Numbered from the stretch's first letter, positions 32,734 through 43,026 are shown. The stretch: DNA of 64,000 bases from Lachnospiraceae bacterium (GCA_024682115.1 JAIKZO010000108.1:1-64000); one strand, 5' to 3'. The notes: generated from the letters alone by a model not told the origin. Numbers and translations: made by a program.

Positions 32734-34479
32734 TCAATCCGAAGATGCGCCCTCGGCACTCTGTATGGTGTTCATGCGCGCATAACTTCCCCCGAGCTTA
32801 ATAAGCTCTTCATGTGTACCTTCTTCCGTGATACGTCCGTCTTCTATCACAAGTATCTTATCCGCATTACGGATAGTTGACAGTCTGTGTGCGATCGCTA
32901 CTATGGTATGTTCTCCCGCTATCTTTGCGATCGATCTTTGTATCTGCTGTTCCGTTTCAACATCCACGGATGCCGTAGCTTCATCAAGAACTATTATCGG
33001 AGAATGTCTCAGGATCGCCCTGGCGATCGCAACGCGCTGTTTCTGTCCTCCGGAAAGCCGAAGCCCCCTTTCGCCGATCCTGGTGTCATATCCGTCCGGC
33101 ATTTCCATTATGCTCTCATGGATATTGGCGGCCATAGCGGCAGCCTTTATCTCTTCCCTGCTCGCATCCGGAACGGCATACCCTATGTTTTCGGCTATTG
33201 TCCCGTTAAAAAGAAATGTATCCTGGAGGACCGGAGAGATATTCTGCCTGAGGCTCTCGAGCGTCACATCCGAGATATCGTGTCCGTCTATAAGTATCCT
33301 TCCCGAATCGGGTTCGTAAAAACGGGATATCAGCTGTGTAAGAGTCGTCTTTCCCACTCCGGTCGGACCTACAAGTGCTAGCATCTTACCCGGTTCGCAT
33401 CTGAAAGATACATTTCTTAATACCGGTAAGCCGTCCTTATATGAAAAACTGACATTTTCAAAAACTATATCTCCCTTTACTTCCTTAAGGGGAGTGGCAT
33501 CCGGTTTATCATTTATCTCACACGGCGTATCAAGTACCGCGATCACACGCTCGGCACCTGCCATCGACTGCTGCATGCTTTCAAGCAGATTGGCCATTCC
33601 CGTGACAGGTCCGTAAAACAATCCAAGATATAAAAGAAATGCAACAATATCCTCGACACTCAGCCCTTCCTTATACGCAAGATATCCTCCGAAACCGACC
33701 ACGAGTATCGTTCCCAGTGAAGAGATGAATTCCACGGAAGGATGAAAGACTGCGCTTATCTTAAGCGCTTTAAGCATTGCTCTTATATGTTCGAAGTTTC
33801 TTTCGTCAACTCTTTCGGTCTCATATGTTTCGCGTCCGAAAGACTGTATCTCCTGAACGCCCGAAAGATTATCCTGAAGTTTGCCGTTGAGTTCTCCCAT
33901 CTTTTTCTGGGATATCCTGAAAAACGGCCTTACTTTGCCCGAAAATATAAGTCCGGATAAAAGGATCAGCGGTATCGGTGCACATGTGATCAGTGCAAGT
34001 TTGCCGTTTATGATGAAAAGGACTGTAAGAACACCGAAAAACGTGACCAAATTCGTTATGGTCTCGGGAATTATATGTGCATAGAGAAGTTCAAAATCCC
34101 TGGTATCGTTAACGACACGGCTCATCAGATCTCCGGTCTGTTTGTCGTGAAAAAAGCCCAGGTGCATACGCTCCATCTTGTCATAGACCTTGGTCCGCAT
34201 ATCACCGACCAGATACCACGCAGCTTTGTGTGCAAGATAATTGCTTAAGAACCTGAAAAGAATGCGCAGAAGATAAAGGACGAACAGAATCGCGGTAAGC
34301 AGGCCTATCCTTCGTAACCCGTCTTCATTTACTCCCCGTTCCACGATACCCGTCATGGAAGAAAGAACTTTAGGTGCAGCCAGATTGATGCCCGTAAGTA
34401 GCAATGTCGAAATGATCGCTATCACATACAGGGATCTGTATCTTATGGCTTCACGGCTGAGGCGCCAAAGCATTTTCAT
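32734..34479 (-). CDS. ABC exporter half-transporter (membrane plus ATPase domains)
   Basis: The 581-residue protein has six membrane helices (about 15-315) followed by an ATP-binding domain: Walker A GPTGVGKTT, Q-loop, signature LSGGQKQR, Walker B IIVLDEATA and the H-loop AHRLST. It would work as a homodimer, because only one such gene is present. Related proteins export lipids, drugs or peptides; nothing nearby defines the substrate. It starts 34 bases after the Gfo/Idh/MocA gene. Confidence 0.93.
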   Translation of the reverse strand: MKMLWRLSREAIRYRSLYVIAIISTLLLTGINLAAPKVLSSMTGIVERGVNEDGLRRIGLLTAILFVLYLLRILFRFLSNYLAHKAAWYLVGDMRTKVYDKMERMHLGFFHDKQTGDLMSRVVNDTRDFELLYAHIIPETITNLVTFFGVLTVLFIINGKLALITCAPIPLILLSGLIFSGKVRPFFRISQKKMGELNGKLQDNLSGVQEIQSFGRETYETERVDERNFEHIRAMLKALKISAVFHPSVEFISSLGTILVVGFGGYLAYKEGLSVEDIVAFLLYLGLFYGPVTGMANLLESMQQSMAGAERVIAVLDTPCEINDKPDATPLKEVKGDIVFENVSFSYKDGLPVLRNVSFRCEPGKMLALVGPTGVGKTTLTQLISRFYEPDSGRILIDGHDISDVTLESLRQNISPVLQDTFLFNGTIAENIGYAVPDASREEIKAAAMAANIHESIMEMPDGYDTRIGERGLRLSGGQKQRVAIARAILRHSPIIVLDEATASVDVETEQQIQRSIAKIAGEHTIVAIAHRLSTIRNADKILVIEDGRITEEGTHEELIKLGGSYARMNTIQSAEGASSD

Positions 34480-34513
34480 GAGTTCACCATACCAAAGAAA
34501 GAACAGCGTCGGA

Positions 34514-35491
34514 TCAGAAGAACCCGATCTCTTTAAGCACGCGATCCATAAGTTCCGAATTTCTGATCGAAAACTCAGGAGTTACATGCGGAGTTTCTCC
34601 TTCAAGGATGCATCTTCCGAGTTGGGATACTTCGAGCGCATAGTTCTGCGGATTGAACACTTTTCGTTCCGTAACCCCTTCATCCGCATATATCATGTAA
34701 GAAACATCCCCCTCCTCGTTGTATTCAACATCGGATCTTATGCATCCTTTACTTCCGTGAATATATAATCTGTCAAATCTCGAATTCGTATTTACTCCAA
34801 GGTTCATTCCCACATTAAAGGAAGCCCTGGCTCCGTTCTTAAAACGGATGATGGCTGCGGTCAGGAAATCCACCCCAAGATCCGTGTATTCGGCCGAAGC
34901 TTTTACAAATTCGGGTTCCGAATCAACGAGCGTCAATATCATGGTCGTACAGTAGCAGCCAAGGTCATACATCGCACCTCCGCCGAACTCCTTGTGGAGG
35001 CGAAAATCCTCTTTGTACCCCTGTGTGAGGAATGCCGATTCTATATAATCCACATCACCTATAAGGCCATCGGTGATATCTTTTTTAAGGCTTGATACAT
35101 AGGGACTGTGAAGATAAGCATAGGCTTCCATCAGATGAACGCCGTTTTCTTTGGCGGTCTCATACATCAGCCTTGCTTCTTTTGAATTAAGTGCGAGCGG
35201 TTTTTCACAAAGGACATGTTTGCCCTTTTTAAGCGCTCCCGTTACCCACTTAAGGTGAAGATCGTTCGGAAGCGGAATATAAACCGCCTGAACATCGGGA
35301 TCTTCGATAAGTTCATCATAGCTCCCGTAAGATCTCTCAAATCCAAACTCTTCCTTAAAAGCCCGGGCTTTGTCGGCATTTCTTCCGGCTATGGCAAAAA
35401 GTTCGCAGTTATCCGCCTGTTTCATGCCGGGTATCGTACAACCCCTTGCTATATTTGCCGTTCCGAGTACACCCCATCTAACCTTCTGCAC
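34514..35491 (-). CDS. Gfo/Idh/MocA-family oxidoreductase
   Basis: The protein (325 residues) opens with the Rossmann motif WGVLGTANIARG and contains the family segment CEKPLALNSKEA with the substrate Lys, and YDLGCYCTTM. These enzymes oxidise or reduce sugars, inositols or related polyols with NAD(P). I chose GTG 35491 (VQKVRWGVLG) because a GGGGGG run is about 9 bases upstream; the ATG at 35515 has no Shine-Dalgarno. Substrate unknown. The upstream gap of 91 bases to larE may hold its promoter, but I see no clear boxes. Confidence 0.88.
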   Translation of the reverse strand: MQKVRWGVLGTANIARGCTIPGMKQADNCELFAIAGRNADKARAFKEEFGFERSYGSYDELIEDPDVQAVYIPLPNDLHLKWVTGALKKGKHVLCEKPLALNSKEARLMYETAKENGVHLMEAYAYLHSPYVSSLKKDITDGLIGDVDYIESAFLTQGYKEDFRLHKEFGGGAMYDLGCYCTTMILTLVDSEPEFVKASAEYTDLGVDFLTAAIIRFKNGARASFNVGMNLGVNTNSRFDRLYIHGSKGCIRSDVEYNEEGDVSYMIYADEGVTERKVFNPQNYALEVSQLGRCILEGETPHVTPEFSIRNSELMDRVLKEIGFF

Positions 35492-35582
35492 TGTATTATC
35501 CCCCCATAAATGCAAAAAACTGTTTACATATCATTTTATGGTATCATATGTTGCCACCAGCCTCTTCTTAAAAGGCGATATC

Positions 35583-36431
35583 TCATATATCATTTTTTGT
35601 CATCGGAACACCGTTCATGCTTCCCATCTTATATCCGTACGCATCTATCGTCACATATCGGAATCCGAGCCCTTTCAGGTACTCATAAACTTTTTCCCTT
35701 ATCTCTTTCGAAGCGAGGCGTTCTATGACGGATGAAGGCACCTCAATCCTTGCAAGGTCACCGTGCATCCTTACGCGTTCCTCCAAAAACCCGTTCTCAA
35801 TAAGAAACTGCTCGGCTTTGTCTATCATACGGAGTTTGTCTTCCGTGATCTCTTCCCCGGAAGCGATACGCGTGGCAAGACAGGCATAGGCGGGTTTGCT
35901 CCAGGTCGGCAGACCAAGCGCCCTTGACAACATACGGATATCCTCTTTCCCGAGTCCCGCTTCCCTTAACGGGCTTTTTATACCGAGTTCTTCTATCGCT
36001 CTCATCCCCGGACGGTAATCACCCATATCGTCGGTGTTGGATCCTTCGGCCACATGAGCGATGCCGATCTCTTCGGCTATCCTTTTGATCTCGGAAAAGA
36101 TAAGGCGCTTGCAATGATAACAGCGATCCGGTGCGTTATTCCTGAATTCATCTATCGAAAGAGGATCCACGGTGCAAAAGAACTGTCTGATGCCGTGTTC
36201 CTTACAAAAAGCCTCCGTCTCCCCGATCTCCCTTCCGGGCATCGAGGCACTGTTTTCTGTTATCGCCACGGCTCCTTTGCCAAGCACCTCGTGTGCCGTA
36301 TAAAGCAACAAAGTTGAATCCACGCCGCCCGAAAAACCGACCGCGACCGAACCCAGATCGGCGATGATATCCTTAAGTTTCTGAAGTTTTGTTTTCTGTT
36401 CGTCCGACAGATTCACGTTAGTATCGATCAT
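35583..36431 (-). CDS. larE: Pyridinium-3,5-bisthiocarboxylate synthesis sulfurtransferase LarE
   Basis: The 282-residue protein is a PP-loop ATPase with FSGGVDST at the N-terminus, a CxxC pair (CYHCK) and Cys184 in YACLATR, the position of the sacrificial cysteine in LarE of Lactobacillus plantarum. LarE adds sulfur to the nickel-pincer cofactor of lactate racemase LarA. No larA, larB or larC is in this window, but LarE homologues also occur alone and may serve other LarA-like enzymes. It lies downstream of a GIY-YIG gene and a hairpin. Confidence 0.9.
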   Translation of the reverse strand: MIDTNVNLSDEQKTKLQKLKDIIADLGSVAVGFSGGVDSTLLLYTAHEVLGKGAVAITENSASMPGREIGETEAFCKEHGIRQFFCTVDPLSIDEFRNNAPDRCYHCKRLIFSEIKRIAEEIGIAHVAEGSNTDDMGDYRPGMRAIEELGIKSPLREAGLGKEDIRMLSRALGLPTWSKPAYACLATRIASGEEITEDKLRMIDKAEQFLIENGFLEERVRMHGDLARIEVPSSVIERLASKEIREKVYEYLKGLGFRYVTIDAYGYKMGSMNGVPMTKNDI

Positions 36432-36473
36432 ATTTCCCCTTATTGCCGCTGTATTATCCGGCCTTTTAAACAG

Positions 36474-36515
36474 AACACCTTATCCGTTTCGTGATCACGT
36501 AACAGATAAGGTGTT
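36474..36515. terminator. Hairpin overlapping the end of the GIY-YIG gene
   Basis: An 11-bp perfect stem pairs 36474-36484 with 36505-36515 (core ACACCTTATC); the loop contains the palindrome CGTGATCACG and the stop codon of the GIY-YIG gene. A T-run follows on the plus strand and an A-run precedes on the minus strand. It is a plausible but weak terminator in the minus direction. Confidence 0.5.
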
Positions 36516-36758
36516 GTTTTTTATCAATTTCAGTTTTTCTTCTCGTGTCATGTCATGCTTGATATGCCACTCACGGCTCATTGCTTCTTTTTTACTGTCG
36601 TAAGCTTCACTGTATAATAACCGGACAGGAAGCCTGGCTTTTGTATACCTGGCTCCCTTTCCGTCGTTATGCGCCTTAAGGCGTCTTTCAAGATTGTTTG
36701 TATATCCCGTGTATAGTGATCCGTCAATGCACTCAAGGATATATACGAAATATTCCAT
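36495..36758 (-). CDS. GIY-YIG domain protein (UPF0213 family)
   Basis: The 87-residue protein is a minimal GIY-YIG nuclease fold: [17 protein letters not shown] has the two motif tyrosines, followed by Arg in LERRLKAHN and the late Glu/Asn positions. Single-domain proteins of this type are widespread and largely uncharacterised; a role in DNA processing is assumed from the fold. It lies 4 bases after the chemoreceptor stop and could be its co-transcribed tail gene. Confidence 0.9.
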   Translation of the reverse strand: MEYFVYILECIDGSLYTGYTNNLERRLKAHNDGKGARYTKARLPVRLLYSEAYDSKKEAMSREWHIKHDMTREEKLKLIKNNTLSVT

Positions 36759-36762
36759 GACC

Positions 36763-38778
36763 CTATACGGTATACTGTGACAGATCCGAATTGATCTCGT
36801 CGGAATACTGGTTGAGGTTCTCCGAGATGTTCGTGATGTTCTCGGTCTCGGAACGAAGCTTGGTGCTCTCGCTGACGATCATGTCACTCAGGCTCAGTAC
36901 TTCATTGATGTTCGTAGCCTGTTCTCTGGTGATCGTTTCGTTGCTTGAAGCAACATCATTGATCCTCTCTATGCCGCTGGCGATCTCAATGATGCCGTCG
37001 GTAGCTTTTGCAACATCGGAATAGATGATGTTGAAAGATTCGTTGGCGCCTTCCACTCCGTTCATGCAGGCTTCCATATCCTTAACGCACGTATCTGCTT
37101 TTCTGTTAATGTCTTCAATGTTCTTGGTAACCTCATCGATAAGACGGCGAATCGTATCCGTAGCTCCCGATGACTGGTTGGCCAGAACTCCGACCTCGGT
37201 AGCAACGACTGCAAATCCCTTACCCATCTCTCCTGCTCTGGCAGCTTCGATGGAAGCGTTGAGCGAAAGAAGGTTGGTCTGCTCGGAAATGGCATTTATC
37301 GTATCCGTGATACCAGTGATCTCCTCAATGGACTTGGCCGTAGCACGGATAAGTCCGGTAAGTTCGCTGATGGTTTCGTTAAGAGTCGTAACATTCTTGG
37401 TCATGCTCTCCATCTCTTCCTTACCCTTTGCGGAAGCAGAAAGAGTCTGATCACAGAGATTTCTGACATCTTCGGCACTGCTTGCAAGCTGTCCCGATGT
37501 AGCGGCAAGCTCGGAAGCCGCACCGGCGATATCCTCGATCGATCTGTTCATATCACCCAAAGTGGTATTAAGCTTCTCTATCGATTCGCCTTGGTTGCTG
37601 TTGGCATCGGAAAGTGTATGTGAGATGTCGAAGCACTCTCCGGCCCTGCTGTTCATCTGACCTGATATTCCGGAAAGACTCTTGAGTGTGGTCCGCATCT
37701 TTTCGATATATTCCTTAAGGCTCTCACTCAAAGTTGTGATCTCGTTATTGCCTTCGGGAATGATATCAACCGTAAAGTCACCCTTGCTGATATCGGTGAT
37801 ACGCTCCGTAACGGTGGTAACGGGATTGATGGCTTTGCTTATAATGTAATACATCAGTGCCGAAAGGATGGCGAGAAGGATTATGGCACTTACAAACGTA
37901 AGGATCATTACCTTCCAGATCGCATCGCTAAGGAGCGTGGAAGGAGCGGCGCTTACGACTACCCAGGATGTATCTTCGATATCGGTGGAAGTGAACATCA
38001 TCGAACCGGAATCTGTCTTAGCCGTAACAACCTTTCCGGGGTCTGCGGCATTATCGGTCTTCATCGAATCAAAAATGGCCGAAAGGCCTTTTGCAACGGG
38101 ATCGGTCGATTCGGCCAGTTTCTGTCCTACGCAGGCGGCATTGGAACTGACAAGTATATCCTTGGTCTCTTTATTTACGATATAGAACTTTGCCTCCGGC
38201 GAGATGGATTTAAATCCGTTGACCTTTTCGGCAACTTTATCGAAATTGATATCACTGCTCAAAACGACATTGTCTTTGACCATGATCGCACATGCAAGGC
38301 AGGTCTTACCGGTCGATGCATCGACATAGGGCTCTGATGTATAGATATCTCCGCCTTTTGCAAGCGCTCCCTGATACCATGCTCTGTCGGTAAATACGAA
38401 AGTATCGTCGGGAACCCATCCGGAACCGTCAAGGAACTTTCCGGTATCTCCGAATGCCATATAGATATCCTGTGAATCGGGATCAAGCTTTGTGATCTCA
38501 AGAAGCATTGAAAGAGTGTCGTCATAGGAAAGAGACGGGATGTTCTTCATCACATCCGATGTCTGCTTAACTCTTCCTTCGATCGAACTCCACCAGTTAT
38601 GAACTTCACTTGCGTAAGCAACGGATTCTCTTGCAAGAATATTGTTTGTAAGAGATTGAATGTTATCAACCGCAAGTTTGATGCTTATCTGTGTGATGAT
38701 AACTATCATTATCGCCACAAAGATGATGATCTGAGTCAACAAAGATTTTTTTAATGATTTTCTCTTTTTCTCTTTCAT
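36763..38778 (-). CDS. Methyl-accepting chemotaxis protein, second copy type
   Basis: The 671-residue receptor has a membrane helix (about 13-35), a dCache extracellular domain (35-280; [13 protein letters not shown] and [15 protein letters not shown]), a second helix (about 285-312), HAMP ([16 protein letters not shown]) and a signalling domain with tip [15 protein letters not shown]. The overall plan is as in the receptor at 25679-27691, but the sensor half is different, so another ligand is likely. AGAGG precedes the ATG. Confidence 0.95.
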   Translation of the reverse strand: MKEKKRKSLKKSLLTQIIIFVAIMIVIITQISIKLAVDNIQSLTNNILARESVAYASEVHNWWSSIEGRVKQTSDVMKNIPSLSYDDTLSMLLEITKLDPDSQDIYMAFGDTGKFLDGSGWVPDDTFVFTDRAWYQGALAKGGDIYTSEPYVDASTGKTCLACAIMVKDNVVLSSDINFDKVAEKVNGFKSISPEAKFYIVNKETKDILVSSNAACVGQKLAESTDPVAKGLSAIFDSMKTDNAADPGKVVTAKTDSGSMMFTSTDIEDTSWVVVSAAPSTLLSDAIWKVMILTFVSAIILLAILSALMYYIISKAINPVTTVTERITDISKGDFTVDIIPEGNNEITTLSESLKEYIEKMRTTLKSLSGISGQMNSRAGECFDISHTLSDANSNQGESIEKLNTTLGDMNRSIEDIAGAASELAATSGQLASSAEDVRNLCDQTLSASAKGKEEMESMTKNVTTLNETISELTGLIRATAKSIEEITGITDTINAISEQTNLLSLNASIEAARAGEMGKGFAVVATEVGVLANQSSGATDTIRRLIDEVTKNIEDINRKADTCVKDMEACMNGVEGANESFNIIYSDVAKATDGIIEIASGIERINDVASSNETITREQATNINEVLSLSDMIVSESTKLRSETENITNISENLNQYSDEINSDLSQYTV

Positions 38779-38880
38779 TATTCTTACCTCTGTTTTGATA
38801 TTTTCCGATCTTATGCCCCTAATCTCAGCATGTTTATTTATATTCCATGATAAATCAGATTATCCTCATTTTCAATTACA

Positions 38881-38889
38881 TGTTATAAT
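38881..38889 (+). promoter_or_regulatory. Extended -10 promoter of hybrid kinase gene
   Basis: TGTTATAAT is an extended -10 element (TG, one base, TATAAT). No good -35 is seen 17 bases upstream, as is usual for this promoter class. The leader to the ATG at 38962 is about 65 bases and ends with AGGAGG. Confidence 0.55.
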
Positions 38890-38961
38890 ATTATCTGTAT
38901 AAATATACATTTACAAAGCCTCAGATCATTATTCATCAGGGCGTTTTAACAGGAGGACCAC

Positions 38962-41343
38962 ATGGAATACGAAAAGATCATTGACAGCCGGCTTTCGGAA
39001 CCTGCAGCTTTGCTTTCATACAAAGACGGACAGATCAGGCTGCTTAAGATAAACGATAAATTTCTTCCGGAACTTTGGATGAACATAGCAAAAGAGGATT
39101 ATCTCGGTGCGGACCCGACAAAGATCTTTGATGAAGAAAATCTGCATCTTTTCGTGAACTCGGTCAAAAAATGCGCCGAGACCGGGACCGATCAGGAGAT
39201 CGAGACCTGGCGCCTTATGTTTTCCGACTGTTGCGGATACGACAAGATCTGCCTGAGAAGTCATCTAATGCTTATGGAAAAAAACGATTCCGGTGCGATC
39301 ATTTACGAGGGGGTTCGAAATGTTTCCAACGAACGAAGGATAAAAGAAACCCTGGACGATATCGAGTACAGATACAAACAGGCCAGCGAACAGATTAACA
39401 TCTATAACTGGGAGTACACGATAGCCACCAAAGAAATGCGTCCGTGCTACAGATGTATGAGGGACCTCGGACTTCCCGCCATAGTAAAGAATTATCCCGA
39501 GCCTGCAATAGATGCAGGAATCTTTCCGCCGGACTATGCCGATATGTACCGCGACATGATGCGAAAGATAGACGCCGGAGCTCCGGAACTGGAGGCCGAT
39601 ATACCTCTCACGGTAGGACGTGTTCCTTTCAGGGTCAAGTATACGACGGAATTTGATGAGAACGGAAAACCCGTTAAGGCATTCGGTTCGGCAACACTCA
39701 TTTCCGAGACCGAACTCGGAAAAATAAAACTTGATAACCAGATCATCGCTTCGCTTGCGGAAGGATACGGGTGTATTTACCTTGTGGATTTTATCGGTGA
39801 TACGGTAAAGATCATCAGGGAGGATGATACATTCTCTCTTCCGAAAGATTCCGACTGCGCCGGTTTTATCTCCCTTATCGAATCCAAACTGAAGGATACC
39901 TCTGCCGAGCAAAAGGCTCTCCTGTCAGATGTCAAAACGGTACGGACCGAGCTTATGAAAGGCAGCGATCAAAGAGAGTTCGTATATAAAGACGAATTGG
40001 GCGATCGCTGGATCAGGATAAGCTTCAATGTCATCGAAAAAAATGAGCAGGGAGCAAACCGTATACTCGTCATGTTCTCTGTTGTTGACGATCTGCGCGC
40101 ATTAAAGATGGATGCGGACCGCCTTATAGCAAAACAGAAAGAAGAACTTGAAGACAGACAGACGATGCTGGTAGCCGCTATCGAAGAAGCTAACCGTGCC
40201 AACAAGGCCAAGACCGAATTTTTCTCTAACATGTCGCATGATATACGTACCCCTATGAATGCGATCACGGGATTTTCTAAACTGGCGTTGGATGAGATCG
40301 ATAACAGGGAACACCTTGAGGATTATCTTGAAAAGATCGGCCAGGCCGGCGATCACCTTATGAACCTCATAAACGACATCCTTGACATGAGCCGTATAGA
40401 AAGCGGAAAGATGGAGATCGTAACGGCACCCGTAAGACTTAAAGAACTGCTTGCGGAATGTGCAGACATGATAAAAGTCAAAATGGCCGAGAACGGGCTT
40501 GATTTTGTGGTCGATACGGAAAAAGTCGGCGATGACACCGTCGAATGCGATAAGCTCAGGTTCAATCAGATCATACTGAACCTTCTTTCCAACGCTTATA
40601 AATTTACTCCCAAAGGCGGAAGCGTTTACCTTGAGGGAAAACTGATCGAGAAAAAGAAAGATCTCAAATACGAGATCCGGGTAAGGGATACCGGAATAGG
40701 AATGTCCGAAGAATTCTGCAAGCATATCTGGGAAGCATATTCCAGGGAAAAATCCGATGCCGTAAGAGGGACCCAGGGCACGGGGCTTGGTATGGCCATA
40801 GTTCAGAATATCGTCAATATGATGCAGGGGACAATCGACCTTAAGTCCGAACCCGGAAAGGGAACGGAATTTACGATCATACTTCCTCTTAAAGCCTCGA
40901 CCGGCGATCTTAAGGGTAACGATATGGATAAGGCTGTAAGCGATGCCATGAGCAGGGATTACAGCGGCATAAAGCTCCTTGTAGTGGATGATTCCGCGAT
41001 CAACTTAAAACTTGCTGACAGGATATTGAGCAGATTCGGTTTTGAGATAACAAAAGCGGATAACGGTGTAAAAGCCGTCGAGATAGTAGAAGGTTCAAAA
41101 CCCGGGGATTTCGATCTTATCCTGATGGATGTGATGATGCCCGTAATGGACGGACTTGAAGCCACAAAAAGGATAAGAGCTCTGGACGATAAGAATCTTG
41201 CCTCAATACCCATCATCGCCATGACGGCAAACGCTTTTGCTTCCGATGTCCAGGATGCTCTGGATGCGGGAATGAATGCTCATGTCCCCAAGCCTTTCAG
41301 ACAGGAAGACCTTCTAATGAAGATATATGATAATCTGAAATAA
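38962..41343 (+). CDS. Soluble PAS-type hybrid histidine kinase with receiver
   Basis: The 793-residue protein has no membrane segment. Residues 1-390 contain about three PAS-like sensor modules, and a coiled linker at 385-415 precedes HisKA with His426 in NMSHDIRTPMN. HATPase follows (about 535-645, GTGLGMAIVQNIV) and then a receiver with Asp723 in LMDVMMPVMDG and the conserved Lys in PKPFRQ. It is a cytoplasmic sensor for redox, light or a metabolite. No dedicated response regulator lies beside it. A strong terminator follows at once. Confidence 0.95.
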   Translation: MEYEKIIDSRLSEPAALLSYKDGQIRLLKINDKFLPELWMNIAKEDYLGADPTKIFDEENLHLFVNSVKKCAETGTDQEIETWRLMFSDCCGYDKICLRSHLMLMEKNDSGAIIYEGVRNVSNERRIKETLDDIEYRYKQASEQINIYNWEYTIATKEMRPCYRCMRDLGLPAIVKNYPEPAIDAGIFPPDYADMYRDMMRKIDAGAPELEADIPLTVGRVPFRVKYTTEFDENGKPVKAFGSATLISETELGKIKLDNQIIASLAEGYGCIYLVDFIGDTVKIIREDDTFSLPKDSDCAGFISLIESKLKDTSAEQKALLSDVKTVRTELMKGSDQREFVYKDELGDRWIRISFNVIEKNEQGANRILVMFSVVDDLRALKMDADRLIAKQKEELEDRQTMLVAAIEEANRANKAKTEFFSNMSHDIRTPMNAITGFSKLALDEIDNREHLEDYLEKIGQAGDHLMNLINDILDMSRIESGKMEIVTAPVRLKELLAECADMIKVKMAENGLDFVVDTEKVGDDTVECDKLRFNQIILNLLSNAYKFTPKGGSVYLEGKLIEKKKDLKYEIRVRDTGIGMSEEFCKHIWEAYSREKSDAVRGTQGTGLGMAIVQNIVNMMQGTIDLKSEPGKGTEFTIILPLKASTGDLKGNDMDKAVSDAMSRDYSGIKLLVVDDSAINLKLADRILSRFGFEITKADNGVKAVEIVEGSKPGDFDLILMDVMMPVMDGLEATKRIRALDDKNLASIPIIAMTANAFASDVQDALDAGMNAHVPKPFRQEDLLMKIYDNLK

Positions 41344-41375
41344 AAAAAAGACTTCCTCGAGAGGAAGTCTTTTTT
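41344..41375. terminator. Strong bidirectional terminator
   Basis: A perfect 14-bp stem pairs 41344-41357 with 41362-41375 around loop CGAG, with an A-run on one side and a T-run on the other. It begins at the stop codon of the hybrid kinase and would also end the minus-strand GGDEF pseudogene transcript. Confidence 0.9.
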
Positions 41376-41379
41376 ATGG

Positions 41380-42483
41380 TCATTCTGTTCTTGCGGCTTT
41401 CATTGCCTTTTTTCTTTCATACATCGCCTCATCGGCTTTTTTGAAGACGTCATCTACCGTTTTGTCCACCGTCTAGTCAAATTTATAATATCCGATGGCG
41501 GCTGAAATCTTTTCCCGGGGTTGAAGCGTATCATCATTCTGCACCTGCTCCAAATGTTCGTTGAAGGACTCTATTAGTTGATCAACGCCCCTGTAATCAC
41601 GGTTTTTCAAAACGACGATGAATTCGTCTCCGCCTATCCTGAATACGGGCGAGTGTTCAAACACCTCGCAGACGAGCATGCAGAGCCTTCTGATCGAGAT
41701 ATTTCCCTTCTCGTGACCGTAGGTATCGTTTGTTTTCTTTAAGTAATTCAGGTCGACCATCGCAAGACCGAACTCGTTAAATCCATCGGCAAGATCAGCC
41801 TCGAGTTTTTTCACCTCATGATCGTAAGCAGTCTTGTTTCTTATGCCTGTCAGTGCATCCTTGATGGCCAGTTCCTGGGATTCTTTCAGTGCGACCTTTG
41901 TATCTATGAGCGTATTGATGTTAGTGTTCATGTCAGCTTCCATCTTTTTCATGGATGAAAGCAGCTGCGATATCTCGTCATTGGATCCTATCTGAAGTTT
42001 TTCAAAAGCATGATGAACCACATCGTTGTTTTCGGAACAGTAGTTTTCGGCTGTCTCGGAAAGCTTCTTTACCGGTCTTATTACGCTCCTGTTTACATAC
42101 CATAAAGAAAAAGCCAGCAGAAGGATCGTGATCGCTATCATGGCAAGCGCAGTTGTTATAACATAGTTCCGTTCCTTTGCCACGATCTCATTCATTGAGA
42201 TGTCCACTCAGACATGAGCGACAAGCTCCCCTTCACAGAAAATTGGATAGCCTGCGGAAACAAGCCATCCGTATACCTCCTCATTGGTGATGGTAGCCTC
42301 TATAACAGGATTTTCCATGTCGGGCCATATTCCGTCATCAAATGCATCCACACATCCCGGAGGACAGGCATCCTCATAATCTCCGTCGCATATATAGACG
42401 GCATTGCCGATCTCGGGTTTATAATGGACTATCTCTTTAAAAGCAGTCACGGGGACGGTTCTTTTGACTGAAAAATCAGTCAA
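41380..42483 (-). pseudogene. Decayed sensor-GGDEF gene with two in-frame stops and lost 5' end
   Basis: One frame runs from about 42483 to a stop at 41380 but is interrupted by TGA at 42208-42210 and TAG at 41473-41475. The pieces read as one protein: remnant of an extracellular sensor (KEIVHYKPEIGNAVYI), HV-stop-VDISMNEIVAKER, a membrane helix, HAMP (RSVIRPVKKL), GGDEF with intact FRIGGDEF, then YYKFD-stop-TVDKTVDDVFKKADEAMYE to the natural end. The 5' side ends inside the long inverted repeat at 42442-42505, which even encodes the first residues of the open frame. A GTG at 42207 could restart a 244-residue membrane GGDEF protein, but that still lacks the last helix of the domain. Confidence 0.82.
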
Positions 42484-42505
42484 AAGAACCGTCCCCGTGA
42501 CTGCT
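42442..42505. repeat. REP-like perfect inverted repeat (30-bp arms, 4-bp loop)
   Basis: Arms 42442-42471 and 42476-42505 are fully complementary around AAAA. The core GGGGACGGTTCTTTTGAC resembles repeated extragenic palindromes common in Clostridia. It joins the truncated GGDEF gene to the 3' end of the isochorismatase gene, whose stop is 3 bases away, and could serve as that gene's terminator. Confidence 0.85.
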
Positions 42506-42507
42506 GA

Positions 42508-43026
42508 TCAGATGATGGTCGCAAACACTCCTTCCAGAGATGCAAGAAATGTCTTCTGAACGATATCGGCCGGGATAGTTTCTCCGTTATACTCAATATC
42601 CATCGTCGCACAGGCATCAGCGACCACATCTACCTCATATCCGTAATCCATGGCAGCCCTGACCGTAGTGTCCACACACATATGTGTCATCATACCGCAC
42701 ACGATCAGTTTATCGACTCCGAGGCTCTTAAGATGTGCATCCAGTTCAGTTTCAAGAAAACTGTTCGGATAACGCTTTATGATCACCCTGTCCTCAGGCT
42801 CGGGTGCGATCCTGTCGGATATCTCCGCGCCCTTTGTTCCTTCCAGAAAGAAAAAATCTCCCGATTCATTAAAATGCCGGATATATACTATCGGTCTGCC
42901 GATGCTTCTGCTTTCCGATATGAGTTTCTGAATGACCTTTTCCGCTTCATACGGGTTATGCAGTTCGCATGTACCTCCCGGAAAATAATCATTTTGTACA
43001 TCTATTATTATCAGTGCTTCCTTCAT
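42508..43026 (-). CDS. Cysteine hydrolase, isochorismatase/nicotinamidase family
   Basis: The 172-residue protein has the family triad: Asp near the N-terminus (IIDVQNDYF), Lys in VIIKRYPNSF and Cys in THMCVDTTVR. Members hydrolyse isochorismate, nicotinamide or related amides. ATG 43026 shares one base with the stop of the preceding small membrane protein (TGATG) and has GGAG five bases upstream. A true nicotinamidase would show a zinc-binding D-x-H set, which I do not see clearly, so the substrate stays open. Confidence 0.88.
   Translation of the reverse strand: MKEALIIIDVQNDYFPGGTCELHNPYEAEKVIQKLISESRSIGRPIVYIRHFNESGDFFFLEGTKGAEISDRIAPEPEDRVIIKRYPNSFLETELDAHLKSLGVDKLIVCGMMTHMCVDTTVRAAMDYGYEVDVVADACATMDIEYNGETIPADIVQKTFLASLEGVFATII

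Noticed and set aside
38779-38961. Sigma-28 promoter for the chemoreceptor at 36763-38778
   Set aside because: A TAAA and a GGGCATAA-like element are present, but spacing and sequence match the consensus poorly, so I do not call it.
39265-39912. 215-residue minus-strand open frame opposite the hybrid kinase
   Set aside because: The plus-strand frame carries HisKA, HATPase and receiver motifs; the antisense frame has none.
42208-42210. In-frame TGA read as selenocysteine or programmed read-through
   Set aside because: A second, different stop (TAG at 41473) interrupts the same frame, no SECIS-like hairpin is evident just downstream, and the 5' end of the gene is missing, so decay is the simpler reading.
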